Below are positions 16,358-25,085 of a stretch of 64,000 nt of DNA, piece by piece. Below the pieces are notes generated by a model. That model saw only the letters and a list, made by a program, of their open reading frames with translations. It had not been told where the DNA came from and did not search any database. The DNA is taken from positions 124,001 through 188,000 of the forward strand of contig NZ_AUDI01000015.1 of the NCBI RefSeq assembly GCF_000425385.1, given 5' to 3'. Position 1 is the stretch's first letter. Each line of letters begins with the position of its first letter. The position numbers were made by a program, and so were the translations under genes. Origin of the DNA: Pseudoduganella violaceinigra DSM 15887. GTDB lineage: Bacteria > Pseudomonadota > Gammaproteobacteria > Burkholderiales > Burkholderiaceae_D.

Positions 16358-17545
16358 ATGAGCAATTCCTTGATCGATACCGCCCCCGGCTATGACCAGC
16401 CGATCGCCGTCCTGAAACACTGCCACGACAAGATCCGCAAGCAATTGCAAACCTTGCAAAACCTGCTGCAGCACCTGTCCCAGCACGGCGCCGACGCCGC
16501 CGCCCAGCAGGCAGCCCAGGCCGTCCAGAAGTACTTCAACAAGGCGGCCCACCTGCACCATGCGGACGAGGAAAACGATCTGTTCCCACTGCTGAGCGCT
16601 ACGGCCCAGGGCGAAGACGCCGCCCTGCTCGGCCAGCTGGGTCCGCAGATCCTGGCACAGCACCGGCAGATGGATCTCGACTGGGATGTATTGAATTTTC
16701 AACTTGATAAGATTGCCAACGGTTCGAGCTCAGCCTTGAACGCAGCCGACGTAGAACGCTTCGTGCAAACTTATACCGCGCATATGGAAACCGAAGAGGC
16801 GCATATCGCGCCCATGGCCAAACGCATTCTCAGTCCGGCCCAGATGACGATCCTGGGCGAGGCCATGCAACAGCGCCGCGGCATCCTGCCGGCGGCCATC
16901 GCCGGCGGTATCGCCCTGGCGGATCTGCGCATGGACTACGGCCGCGCCAGCCTGTCGGAAAGCGACACCCTGGCCAACCCTGTCGCGCAGTTTAGCAAGT
17001 GGTTCAACGAAGCCATGAAGGCGCAGGTGAACGAGCCCAACGCGATGAGCGTGGCCACCGTCGGCAACAACGGCCGCCCAAGTTCGCGCATCGTCCTGAT
17101 CAAGCAGTACGACGAGCGCGGTTTCACCTGGTACACCAACTACCAAAGCCAGAAAGGCCAGCAGCTGGCGGAAAATGCGCACGCGGCAATCCTGTTCTTC
17201 TGGCCCGAGCTCGAGCGCCAGGTGCGGATCGAAGGCCGCGTCGAAAAGACTTCAGCTGAAGAGAGCGACAAATATTTCTACAGCCGCCCGGTAAAGAGCC
17301 AGCTGGCGGCGATCGCTTCCCAGCAGAGCCGTCCCATCGGTAGCCGCGAGGCGATGGAAGCGGGCTATGCCGCCGTCGAAGCGGCCAGCGGCGAACAGCC
17401 GCAACGTCCCGAGCACTGGGGCGGCTACCGCCTGGTGCCGGACCGCGTCGAGTTCTGGCAAGGGCGCGCCTCGCGCTTTCACGACAGGATAGTCTATGAA
17501 CTGCAGGCGGACGGCAGCTGGAGCAAGAAGCGCATCCAGCCCTGA
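16358..17545 (+). CDS. pdxH: Hemerythrin domain fused to pyridoxamine 5'-phosphate oxidase
   Basis: A single 395-residue frame. Residues about 10-165 form a hemerythrin-like bundle with a full set of diiron ligands (His21/His23, H68xxxE72, His102, H142xxxE146). Residues about 187-395 are a complete Pdx[39 protein letters not shown] and a C-terminal ASRFHDRI with the substrate-binding Arg and His. PdxH makes pyridoxal 5'-phosphate using FMN and O2. PdxH is normally about 210-220 residues and free-standing. The linker (about 166-186) has no stop, start or ribosome-binding site at the junction. The hemerythrin part could sense or buffer O2 or iron for the O2-using oxidase (inference). Confidence 0.9.
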   Translation: MSNSLIDTAPGYDQPIAVLKHCHDKIRKQLQTLQNLLQHLSQHGADAAAQQAAQAVQKYFNKAAHLHHADEENDLFPLLSATAQGEDAALLGQLGPQILAQHRQMDLDWDVLNFQLDKIANGSSSALNAADVERFVQTYTAHMETEEAHIAPMAKRILSPAQMTILGEAMQQRRGILPAAIAGGIALADLRMDYGRASLSESDTLANPVAQFSKWFNEAMKAQVNEPNAMSVATVGNNGRPSSRIVLIKQYDERGFTWYTNYQSQKGQQLAENAHAAILFFWPELERQVRIEGRVEKTSAEESDKYFYSRPVKSQLAAIASQQSRPIGSREAMEAGYAAVEAASGEQPQRPEHWGGYRLVPDRVEFWQGRASRFHDRIVYELQADGSWSKKRIQP

Positions 17546-17574
17546 TCCGCCCTCCACGGGGAAGGGGCAGGCGC

Positions 17575-18783
17575 ATGTTCGTACAGAACCGCATCAACAG
17601 CTGGATCAGCAGCATTGCCCCGCACGTTGCCCTGCCCCTGCGGATAGAGCTGTGGAATGGCCGCAGCTTCGACTTCTCGCAGGAAGCGCCGCGCGTGACG
17701 ATCCGCATTCCCAGCCCGTCCGCGGCGCGCTACCTGCTCAAGCCCTCGCTCGCCAGCCTCGGCACCGCCTATGTGGAAGGCGCCATCGAAGTGACTGGCC
17801 GCGCGGTCGACATGATCAAGGTGGTCAACGCACTCGCGCGCAGTTCGCTCAAAGATAACGGAAGTCTGGCGCGCATTGCGCGCACCTTCCACCACAACCG
17901 CCAGGGCGATGCGGAAGCGATCCGCTACCATTACGACGTTTCCAACGAGTTTTACCAGCAGTTCCTCGATCCGAACATGGTGTATTCCTGCGCCTATTTC
18001 GAAAACGGGGACGAGGACCTGGCCTCCGCGCAAATCAAGAAGATCGACCATATTCTGGCCAAGATCCAGCTACAACCAGGGCATACGCTGCTCGATATTG
18101 GCTGCGGCTGGGGCGCCCTGGTGATCCGCGCGGCGCAGAAGTATGGCGTGCACTGTGTCGGCGTCACGCTGAGCGAAAACCAGCATACGCTGGCGCGGGA
18201 ACGCGTACGCGCCGCCGGGCTATCCAGTCTGGTGGAAATTCGTTTGCAGGACTATCGCGATGTGCGCGGCACGTTCGACCGCATTACCAGCGTCGGCATG
18301 TTTGAACATGTCGGGCTAAAACATCTTGTGGAGTACTTCGGGATTATCAACAGGCTGCTGGCGGCGGACGGCCTGGCAATGAACCACGGGATTACGTCCA
18401 CCGATCCGGATAACGGCGAAACGCCCTACGGCGGCGGCGAGTTCATTGAAAAGTACGTCTTCCCGCATGGTGAGCTGGCCCATATCGGCCAGGTGCTGCA
18501 TGCCATGCAGAAGGGCAGGCTGGAAGCCTACGACGTGGAAAACCTGCGCCGCCACTACGCCCGCACCTGCACTATCTGGACCGAGAATTTTGAAGCGCAT
18601 GAAGAGAAGGTGCGCGAACTCGCAGGCGACAAGCGCTTCCGTATCTGGCACGTCTACCTCGCCGGCTGCGCCTACGCCTTCGACCAGGACTGGATCAGCC
18701 TATACCAGATCGTATGCGGCAAGGCAGGGCGCCATCCCTCTGCCCTGCCCTGGTCGCGCCGGTACATGTATCGCCCAAGTTAG
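17575..18783 (+). CDS. cfa: Cyclopropane-fatty-acyl-phospholipid synthase
   Basis: A 402-residue SAM-dependent enzyme that methylenates unsaturated phospholipid acyl chains at the membrane. It shows YHYDVSNEFYQQFLDPNMVYSCAYF, the SAM loop LLDIGCGWGALV, GVTLSENQ, and SVGMFEHVGLKH. Length agrees with the family (about 380-420). It starts 29 bp after the PdxH fusion on the same strand, with a GGAAGGGG ribosome-binding site, so the two may be cotranscribed. Confidence 0.93.
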   Translation: MFVQNRINSWISSIAPHVALPLRIELWNGRSFDFSQEAPRVTIRIPSPSAARYLLKPSLASLGTAYVEGAIEVTGRAVDMIKVVNALARSSLKDNGSLARIARTFHHNRQGDAEAIRYHYDVSNEFYQQFLDPNMVYSCAYFENGDEDLASAQIKKIDHILAKIQLQPGHTLLDIGCGWGALVIRAAQKYGVHCVGVTLSENQHTLARERVRAAGLSSLVEIRLQDYRDVRGTFDRITSVGMFEHVGLKHLVEYFGIINRLLAADGLAMNHGITSTDPDNGETPYGGGEFIEKYVFPHGELAHIGQVLHAMQKGRLEAYDVENLRRHYARTCTIWTENFEAHEEKVRELAGDKRFRIWHVYLAGCAYAFDQDWISLYQIVCGKAGRHPSALPWSRRYMYRPS

Positions 18784-18882
18784 CGGAAATGCTATATTGC
18801 GATAAGCACTGAAATATCGAATTCCGCATGACCTCATTTATCCCCACCCGCAATCCTTCCGCCCCTTACCCGGCTCAATGGC

Positions 18883-19389
18883 ATGCTGCTCGCCGTTGAC
18901 GTGCAATACCGCGACGACCGAGGATTCGTTGCAGGCGTCCTTTTTGAATCCTGGCTCTCGGACAGCCCCGCACGAACTGTCTCTGCGTGCGTCGACGGCA
19001 TTGGCGAGTACGTCCCAGGAGAATTCTACAAACGGGAACTCCCATGCATTCTTGAACTACTGGGCACGGTGGACGAGCAAATCGACTGTATCATCATCGA
19101 CGGCTTCGTCTACCTCGACGGCAACGAGCGGCCCGGTTTAGGCAAGTACCTCTTCGACGCCTTGCAGGGCAAGCATCCCGTCGTCGGCGTCGCCAAGACT
19201 TCTTTTGCCGGAATCGGGGAGCAGTACGGGGTATTGCGTGGCGATAGCCAGCGGCCTCTTTACGTCACCACCGAAGGGTGCGACCTTGGAGAAGCCCAAC
19301 GCAATATCGCAGCCATGCACGGAAAGCATCGCGTCCCTACCCTGCTGAAACTGGTCGACCAGCGTTGCCGCAGCGACGCCAGTCTGTGA
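18883..19389 (+). CDS. Endonuclease V-like protein
   Basis: A 168-residue protein with endonuclease V features: the first catalytic Asp in LLAVDVQY, the YVPGEFYKRELP motif (the YxPG...FRE wedge/catalytic-Glu region), the second Asp in CIIIDGFVYL, GVAKTS, and a C-terminal HRVPTLLKLVDQ. Endonuclease V cuts near deoxyinosine in DNA. It is shorter than E. coli Nfi (about 223) and lacks the usual HPR following DG, having LDGNERPGLG instead, so the substrate may differ. It is the first gene of the accessory plus-strand block. Confidence 0.75.
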   Translation: MLLAVDVQYRDDRGFVAGVLFESWLSDSPARTVSACVDGIGEYVPGEFYKRELPCILELLGTVDEQIDCIIIDGFVYLDGNERPGLGKYLFDALQGKHPVVGVAKTSFAGIGEQYGVLRGDSQRPLYVTTEGCDLGEAQRNIAAMHGKHRVPTLLKLVDQRCRSDASL

Positions 19390-19415
19390 ATAGCGCCCCT
19401 GAGGAGTAGATCGGA

Positions 19416-19805
19416 ATGATCGAGAAGAAATCGCTGGCCGACATCCTCGGCCGCCTCGCCTATCTGCCAAACCGGACGCCCGGCATGGCGTTCGACGGCG
19501 TCGCCGACCTGGCCTTCGCGGAGGTGGCGCCATACCGCGATGGTGCGATTTCCGTAGGCTACTATTCCGGCAGCAGCGAATGGGAACGGCATCCTGGCGG
19601 CGACGAAATCGTGATGGCGCTGGAAGGCAGCACCACGGTGATCGTGCTGGTGGAGGGCGAACAGCGGCGCATTGCTTTAGGGACTGGCGAGCTCCTGGTA
19701 GTGCCGCAGAACCACTGGCACCGTTTCGAGAACTCCGACCATCTCAAGATTCTCGGCGTCACCCCGCAACCTTCGGACCATAGCCTTGAACTCCCCATCG
19801 CCTGA
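19416..19805 (+). CDS. Cupin-domain protein
   Basis: A 129-residue single beta-barrel cupin. The motifs are WERHPGGDEIVMALEG (first cupin box, His and Glu ligands) and VVPQNHWHRFEN (second box, His ligand). A metal-binding role is likely but the substrate is unknown. A GAGGAG ribosome-binding site precedes ATG 19416. A second, different cupin occurs at 32359-32766. Confidence 0.8.
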   Translation: MIEKKSLADILGRLAYLPNRTPGMAFDGVADLAFAEVAPYRDGAISVGYYSGSSEWERHPGGDEIVMALEGSTTVIVLVEGEQRRIALGTGELLVVPQNHWHRFENSDHLKILGVTPQPSDHSLELPIA

Positions 19806-19815
19806 GGCGCACACC

Positions 19816-20340
19816 GTGCACTTTCTTCCGCTGTCGATTGCGCACGCAGCGCAATATCGCGCGCTGATGCTGCACAGCTACGAACACGAACCCGCGGCAT
19901 TCACCGCAACGCCAGAAGAGCGGGCGGCCCTGCCTCTGTCCTGGTGGGAGCAGCGCATTTCCGATCCCCGCCAGAACAGCATTGTGTTCGGTGCAATTGC
20001 AAACGGCCACTTGGTCGGCAGCGTCGGACTGGAATTTTCAATCCGGCCCAAAACCAGCCACAAGGCCCACCTGATCGGCATGTACCTGCTGGACGAATGG
20101 CGCGGAAAGAAAATCGGCAGCAAGTTGCTCGGCGCCGCCCTCGCCTACGCCCGTCGCAGGCCGGGCGTTGAAATCATCACACTGACGGTCACCGAACATA
20201 ACGACGCCGCCCTCGCCCTTTATCATGCGGCGGGTTTCCGCAGCTTCGGAGTGGAGCCGATGGCGATACGGGTCGGAGATGGCTATAAGGCCAAGGTGCA
20301 TATGTGGCTTCATTTGAGCAGCGAATACGCTGCACGCTGA
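19816..20340 (+). CDS. GNAT-family N-acetyltransferase
   Basis: A 174-residue acetyl-CoA-dependent acyltransferase. It has LIGMYLLDEWRGKKIGSKLL (motif A; the family pyrophosphate-binding R/QxxGxG/A is here RGKKIG), LTVTEHNDAALALYHAAGFRSFG (motif B) and an N-terminal ALMLHSYEHEPAAFT common in this subgroup. I chose GTG 19816, with TGAGG upstream. An upstream TTG at 19786 would overlap the cupin gene. The substrate is unknown. Confidence 0.83.
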   Translation: MHFLPLSIAHAAQYRALMLHSYEHEPAAFTATPEERAALPLSWWEQRISDPRQNSIVFGAIANGHLVGSVGLEFSIRPKTSHKAHLIGMYLLDEWRGKKIGSKLLGAALAYARRRPGVEIITLTVTEHNDAALALYHAAGFRSFGVEPMAIRVGDGYKAKVHMWLHLSSEYAAR

Positions 20341-20355
20341 ATCGAAGGATAAGCG

Positions 20356-20751
20356 ATGAGTGGTTTGAATATTTCGTGCGGCGATTTTCGGGCAGATGAA
20401 AAATCCGGCTCGCCGCTTGAGCGGGTGCTTCGCGACCTTCCTGGTTTAACGGACGAAATTCGGCAGGAGATCCTTGCCGGCTTCGACGCAGGGGAATACA
20501 CGCAGGTCGCGCCTGCCATCGCTATCGGGATTATTCCCCAACTGCGAGCCTACCGCGAATCGCTGGTGTCGGAGATCGGCCATAGCGACCATTTACGCGA
20601 GATGGCTCGCGAGGAGAATGCAGGCGCCTGCTCGGTAAAACTGAAATGGGGCGAAGGGCGCGGGTGGCGACTATATTGCGCTGTGAATCTGCTGGCGGCC
20701 TGTGAGCATGCTGCGGTGACGCATGAACCTGTACTCGTCTCGCTTGACTGA
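20356..20751 (+). CDS. Hypothetical protein, 131 residues
   Basis: I do not recognise a family. The protein is soluble, without a signal peptide, and mixed alpha/beta in character, with an acidic N-terminal half (LRDLPGLTDEIRQEILAGFDAGEY) and a basic segment near KLKWGEGRGWRLY. A ribosome-binding site (GAAGGA) precedes ATG 20356, and it follows the acetyltransferase by 15 bp. It is probably a genuine small accessory gene. Confidence 0.6.
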   Translation: MSGLNISCGDFRADEKSGSPLERVLRDLPGLTDEIRQEILAGFDAGEYTQVAPAIAIGIIPQLRAYRESLVSEIGHSDHLREMAREENAGACSVKLKWGEGRGWRLYCAVNLLAACEHAAVTHEPVLVSLD

Positions 20752-20766
20752 TGCTCCAGCCTTAAT

Positions 20767-21189
20767 ATGACACATATTGAAATACTCGATGGAAGCGATG
20801 CCTTACCGTTCCAGATCCCTGCCGGACGCGGGAATCATGCTGGCGTTCCGGCCAGCGTGTCAAAACTTGTTGCGGAGGCCAAGCCGTCGCAGCTGGTAGC
20901 ATGGAAAGACAGCATTTCGAATACGATCGGTTTCGCCAGAAATACCAGGACAATTGTGATCGATGCCGGCAGCGTAGACGGTCTTGCGATCTGCTTTATG
21001 CGTAAGGCGAAAGGCACAGGCTTCGTGTCTCTGGAGGCAAAGCTTCAGGACATTCCAACTCCGCTTCTCCTGTTCGAGATTGGTCAATTCGATGCACCAG
21101 GACTGCAATGGCTTAGTGAAAGAGCCGGTCAGTTTGAGAAAATGTTCGGCGTGCCCGTCAAGATTGAAGACTATGGCTACGACTGCTAA
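20767..21189 (+). CDS. Hypothetical protein, 140 residues
   Basis: No family recognised. It is a soluble protein of average composition; residues about 60-105 read like alternating strands and a helix (NTRTIVIDAGSVDGLAICFM). It starts 15 bp after the preceding hypothetical gene and ends 4 bp before the frameshifted gene at 21194, forming a tight cluster. The compact packing supports translation. Confidence 0.55.
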   Translation: MTHIEILDGSDALPFQIPAGRGNHAGVPASVSKLVAEAKPSQLVAWKDSISNTIGFARNTRTIVIDAGSVDGLAICFMRKAKGTGFVSLEAKLQDIPTPLLLFEIGQFDAPGLQWLSERAGQFEKMFGVPVKIEDYGYDC

Positions 21190-21193
21190 GCAT

Positions 21194-21531
21194 ATGAAGC
21201 ACTATCTATTACTCAGCCTGGCCTTGCTATTTTCGACGTCGGCTTATCCGGAAAATTCTTATTTCTCTCCGCACTGGGAAGGAAGCTGTCAATTTCCTGA
21301 TGATCACCTGAAGGTCATATTCGAATCTGCGAGTGGCGACGCAACCAACGACGACATGTCCATTCAGTTGGTACCTTGACTACCATTCGGGATGGGAAGA
21401 ACTTCCGCGTTCTGATGAACCAGAAGCGCTACATGGACGCGCAGAGCGGAGATTTCGCAGCTGAGGACTGGATGATGCTCAAGGAAAGAAACAAGCGGCT
21501 TGAATACGGGTGGGAGACAAAGCGCAAATAA
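21194..21531 (+). pseudogene. Small secreted protein gene with apparent frameshift
   Basis: A signal-peptide-like start (MKHYLLLSLALLFSTSAYPE) runs to TGA at 21377-21379. From 21376 the overlapping frame, shifted by one base, stays open for 51 codons and ends at TAA 21529-21531 with sensible composition (DGKNFRVLMNQKRYMDAQ). A single-base indel near 21376 would join the two into a protein of about 110 residues. Alternatives are a short intact 61-residue product or a sequencing error. The family is unknown. Confidence 0.5.
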
Positions 21532-21634
21532 CTCCAGGCCTATCGATTGAGAAATCCTTCAATCATGGACACTGGCCGGATCGACGAACCGCAAATCGCG
21601 GCCTGCATTTTCATTCAAATTCACCTGACACCCA

Positions 21635-22144
21635 ATGCCCTTCACACCCTTTCATTTTGGCCCCGGCGCGGCCCTTCACGCCGTAGCTCCAAAACACGTA
21701 AGCTTCCTGGCGTTCTGCGCTGCGAACGTGCTCGTTGATGTCGAGCCTTTGTACTACATCGTTACGGACCAGTATCCACTTCATCGATTCTTCCATACGT
21801 ATGTCGGCGCCTCGCTGATGGTCGCCGCAATTGTCGCCCTCTTTCTTTTCGCGCGTTGGGTCAACGGTCAATTCAAGCTGCCCAACTTCTTGCGGTGGCA
21901 ACAGCTGTCCATTCGCGCTATAGCGGCAGGCGCCGCATTAGGGTGCTACACGCACATTGTGCTGGATAGCGTCATGCACGCAGATATTCGGCCATTTGCT
22001 CCGTTCAGCAGCAGCAACGGTCTATATCTGTGGATCGGTATAAATGAGTTGCACTGGTGGTGCCTTGCTGCGGGGATCGTTGGTACCGCTTTGCTCGGAC
22101 TCAGGCGCCTGCTTCGGTGTATGGCATCAAATATTAAAACCTGA
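21635..22144 (+). CDS. Membrane protein, YdjM/DUF457-like putative metal-dependent hydrolase
   Basis: A 169-residue protein beginning MPFTPFHFGPGAALH, the opening typical of inner-membrane putative hydrolases related to YdjM. It has about four hydrophobic segments and conserved-looking His/Asp positions (DVEPLYY, LHRFFHTY, HIVLDSVMH) that could bind a metal at the membrane surface. The molecular function of this family is not established to my knowledge. Confidence 0.65.
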   Translation: MPFTPFHFGPGAALHAVAPKHVSFLAFCAANVLVDVEPLYYIVTDQYPLHRFFHTYVGASLMVAAIVALFLFARWVNGQFKLPNFLRWQQLSIRAIAAGAALGCYTHIVLDSVMHADIRPFAPFSSSNGLYLWIGINELHWWCLAAGIVGTALLGLRRLLRCMASNIKT

Positions 22145-22197
22145 CATAACCTCCAACGTAGAAGAATGACCAGCCCATCACTGCGGGAGAAAATTCT

Positions 22198-22632
22198 ATG
22201 CATCGACTTCTCTTCGCGCTTCTAATCGCAAGTTCTGGACCTGCGTTCTCGGCTCCAAGCATCGTTGAAAAACCCACGCCGGCTGCATCGAGTAGCGGTG
22301 CATTGTTGGAGGACATAGGGATAGAAACGCTCGGCGGCGTACTTACCCCATTACTGGCACGCGGCTGCAAGCTTCCATGCGCGTCTACGAAAGTCTTTTC
22401 TAATGCCGACGATGGTCAAACGGAGATAAAGCTGTTTTTGTACCGAGGAACCGCCAAATTGGCGAAGGATGGCCACCGGCTCGGCGCATACGTCATATCG
22501 GGAATCCCCGCGGTGGCGCGCGGTCGCGCCCAGGTCGCCATTACATTCGCAGTCGATGCAGATCAAATCACTCTTTCCGCTTTCGACAAAAAAACAGATC
22601 TCGCCCTGGAGATAAGGCACAGTGAAAATTGA
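22198..22632 (+). CDS. Exported stand-alone Hsp70 (DnaK) substrate-binding beta domain
   Basis: A 144-residue protein with a signal peptide (1-18, cleavage AFS/AP). Residues about 38-135 follow the DnaK substrate-binding beta sandwich: GIETLGGVLTPLL, KVFSNADDGQTEIKLFLYRG, LGAYVISGIPAVARGRAQV and ITFAVDADQITLSAFDK. These match DnaK segments such as GIETMGGVMTTLI, QVFSTAEDNQ and VTFDIDADGILHVSAKDK. There is no ATPase domain, linker or helical lid. Cys57 and Cys61 occupy a loop where DnaK has none and could form a disulphide in the periplasm. A GGGAG ribosome-binding site precedes ATG 22198. A passive peptide-binding role is inferred. Confidence 0.85.
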   Translation: MHRLLFALLIASSGPAFSAPSIVEKPTPAASSSGALLEDIGIETLGGVLTPLLARGCKLPCASTKVFSNADDGQTEIKLFLYRGTAKLAKDGHRLGAYVISGIPAVARGRAQVAITFAVDADQITLSAFDKKTDLALEIRHSEN

Positions 22633-22740
22633 ATCCGGAGTTAGGCGGAAAATGCCGCATCAGATGGATTGAGATTCACATTTACAAAGATATAGGGCTG
22701 ATGGCATGATCAGCGAAATTCATAATCACACGCCAGTGCA

Positions 22741-24069
22741 ATGCAATCATTATCTAAGAAATTGATCACTGCTGCCGCAGCCTTGATGGTCTCCTGCGCT
22801 ACTTCAGCCGCCCCTGTTCAAACATGTGATGTCGAGACAGGCAGAAAACTGCAACGTGACGGTGATTACGTGGCCGCAGCCGCCTGCTTCGACCAGGGTG
22901 CAGCGCAGGGAATGGCCGAATCTGCACTACTGCTTGGCAGTCTTCGCTTAGATGGCCTGGGCATCGCGCAGGACTCAGTCAAAGCGCAGGCGCTGTTCGA
23001 GCAGGCGGCGGAAAAAGGTCTCGCACCTGCGATGTACAACCTGGGGGTCATGAAAGAACGAGGTTTGATCGATAAGCCAGACTATGCCGCGGCGGCGCAG
23101 TATTACCGCCAAGCTGCAGATCTCGGAATGGCCGCTGCACAACTGAATCTCGCGATTCTGTACTTGAATGGGAAAGGCGTCCCTAAAGACTACGAAAAGG
23201 CGGAGCGCCTCCTGATTCCTCCTGCAGATCAGGACGATCAGGCGGCTCAATTCAATCTTGGATTACTGTATTTTTATGGATTCAAGGCAGAATCGAAGAT
23301 CGGCCAGGCGTCAGTCTGGCTTGAACGCGCCGCCATGAATGGGCATCGCCGCGCGCCCCAGATGCTCGCAATCATCTACGCAGAAGGCCGCGGCGTTAAG
23401 CCCGACATGAAGCAGGCATATACTTGGTTCCTGATTTCAAACTATGCCGGCAATCCGGAGGCAAAAGTCCCGCTCGCCAGCCTGGAGTCGAGCTTAAGCG
23501 CAACGGAACGCGAAGAAGCGCGCAAAAATATGGAATCTTTCCTTATCCGGCAAAAGGCACACATCGCACTCAGCGCTAGCGCTCCAGCCGCTACCGAAGC
23601 AGCAGTCCACTCGCGTTGCGCGGTATTAGTAAAGAAAATAGCCGCACCGACCCGGTCAGGTGCGGACGGTGAAACTGCATTCAAGAACGTGATTGACCAG
23701 TCCAATCAATCCCTTTCGGGAATACTGGCAGAGAAGCTGAAGAGCTACCGCATCTTGACCCTGGAAATCGCCCCTGCGGACAATCTGCGTGCAATGGAAC
23801 TGGCTAACCGCGCAATGAGCAACAACAACTGCAGCAAGTCGATCGAGGTCACAAATGAGTTTGGTGGCAGCGGCGAAAGCGGCTATCTGCAGTTCAACTT
23901 AAATGTCTACAAGAGCCCGGTCGTCGATCAGCCGCATGAAGATGTCATCCACACGAAAGTCTATCGTACCAGTATGCGAGACGCATTCAAGCTGGACGTC
24001 CGGTCGGTCGCCGATGTATTCATCAAGGACTTGGAAACTGCAGGCATCCTGAATGGGATCCTGCGCTGA
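22741..24069 (+). CDS. Secreted Sel1-like repeat protein
   Basis: A 442-residue protein with a signal peptide (about 1-23, ATSAA). Five or more Sel1-like repeats fill residues about 40-245 (A.QG.AES.ALLLGSLRLDGLG, APAMYNLGVMKERG, AAAQLNLAILYLNGKG, AAQFNLGLLYFYG, APQMLAIIYAEGRG). The C-terminal 150 residues are unlike Sel1 and unrecognised. Sel1 proteins are alpha-solenoid scaffolds for envelope or signalling complexes. It follows the Hsp70-like gene by 108 bp, and both products are exported. Confidence 0.83.
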   Translation: MQSLSKKLITAAAALMVSCATSAAPVQTCDVETGRKLQRDGDYVAAAACFDQGAAQGMAESALLLGSLRLDGLGIAQDSVKAQALFEQAAEKGLAPAMYNLGVMKERGLIDKPDYAAAAQYYRQAADLGMAAAQLNLAILYLNGKGVPKDYEKAERLLIPPADQDDQAAQFNLGLLYFYGFKAESKIGQASVWLERAAMNGHRRAPQMLAIIYAEGRGVKPDMKQAYTWFLISNYAGNPEAKVPLASLESSLSATEREEARKNMESFLIRQKAHIALSASAPAATEAAVHSRCAVLVKKIAAPTRSGADGETAFKNVIDQSNQSLSGILAEKLKSYRILTLEIAPADNLRAMELANRAMSNNNCSKSIEVTNEFGGSGESGYLQFNLNVYKSPVVDQPHEDVIHTKVYRTSMRDAFKLDVRSVADVFIKDLETAGILNGILR

Positions 24070-24175
24070 TCGCGGCCACAGTGGTCTACCGTCCTGGATT
24101 TGCCTGAACACCGCTGTTTGCGGAAAACCGATTAAATTATCTATTGACCAGCCTCGCTGCGTAAAGGAGATACAA

Positions 24176-24574
24176 GTGTCTGTTGCCTACTACATTGTCC
24201 TTGATAACGACGAACCGGACTTCGAGACGTTCGTGAATGGCAAAGCCGTCGCTCACGCCGCCGACGAAATTGACCAACTGTGCGACCAGCATGGCTTGCA
24301 GCGCCTGGATTCGTTCATGGGCCAGTCGATGGACGAATTCGCGGACATGCTCGATGAGGATATAGAACTTCCGGAGGGCGAAGACGGCGAAGCAAAATGG
24401 TTTAAGCCAAGCGATGGCATTTCCCTCATTGATGCTATAGCTTCGGCGATCAGGAAGCAGCCGGATTCTGTTCCATCCGCCGACGCCGTGCTCGAAGATT
24501 TGGCTGAATACAAAGAGGTGCTGCAACAGGCGCGCGACATCAACGCCAAATGGCATCTCGCGCTCGACATTTGA
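24176..24574 (+). CDS. Hypothetical acidic protein, 132 residues
   Basis: GTG 24176 is the likely start because AAAGGAGA sits about 6 nt upstream. The frame extends further up without a better site. The product is strongly acidic (DNDEPDFETF, MLDEDIELPEGEDGEAKWF), soluble and probably helical at the C-terminus. This pattern is seen in contact-system immunity-like proteins, but no toxin partner is adjacent, so no function is assigned. Confidence 0.6.
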   Translation: MSVAYYIVLDNDEPDFETFVNGKAVAHAADEIDQLCDQHGLQRLDSFMGQSMDEFADMLDEDIELPEGEDGEAKWFKPSDGISLIDAIASAIRKQPDSVPSADAVLEDLAEYKEVLQQARDINAKWHLALDI

Positions 24575-24594
24575 TGTCTCGGCGTTAGAAGTTC

Positions 24595-25056
24595 ATGGCA
24601 GTCATTGAACGGCGCGTTTCAATCAACGCCCCGGCCGATCTTGTATATCGCGTGTCGCAGGACTATTCGGTCCGTTACGAATGGGATCCTTTTCCGGAAA
24701 ATATTTCCGTTGTTTCCGGCGATCCGGATGTCCTTGCAATCGGAACCCGCGTCCATGTTAAATCAAGACTCGGCATGAACATGCTGGTTGAGTTTGTGCA
24801 GCTGATGCCGCCGACACGTGCGGCGGTGACGATGGTCCAGGGACCGTGGTTCCTCGCCAAGTTTGCAGGCTCCTGGATCTTTGAAAGCGATGTTTCCGGC
24901 ACACGCACGGAAGCGCGCTTTCGTTACATGATCGCCGCAAAGCCAGCGCCATTGCACCTGATAATCGAACCACTAGCTTTGCTCTACTTTTCGCGGGTCG
25001 TTTCGCGCCGCCTTGCGGGGCTTAAGGCTTACTGCGAAAAACGATTTCCGACTTGA
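24595..25056 (+). CDS. SRPBCC-family protein
   Basis: A 153-residue START/Bet v1-like fold protein (polyketide cyclase/dehydrase type). It opens with the typical strand-helix IERRVSINAPADLVYRVSQDY, followed by YEWDPF and a long C-terminal helix. The fold binds lipids or other hydrophobic ligands in a cavity. The ligand and pathway are unknown. Confidence 0.75.
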   Translation: MAVIERRVSINAPADLVYRVSQDYSVRYEWDPFPENISVVSGDPDVLAIGTRVHVKSRLGMNMLVEFVQLMPPTRAAVTMVQGPWFLAKFAGSWIFESDVSGTRTEARFRYMIAAKPAPLHLIIEPLALLYFSRVVSRRLAGLKAYCEKRFPT

Positions 25057-25085
25057 TGCCCCACACCCCGCAAAGAAGTCGCTCA

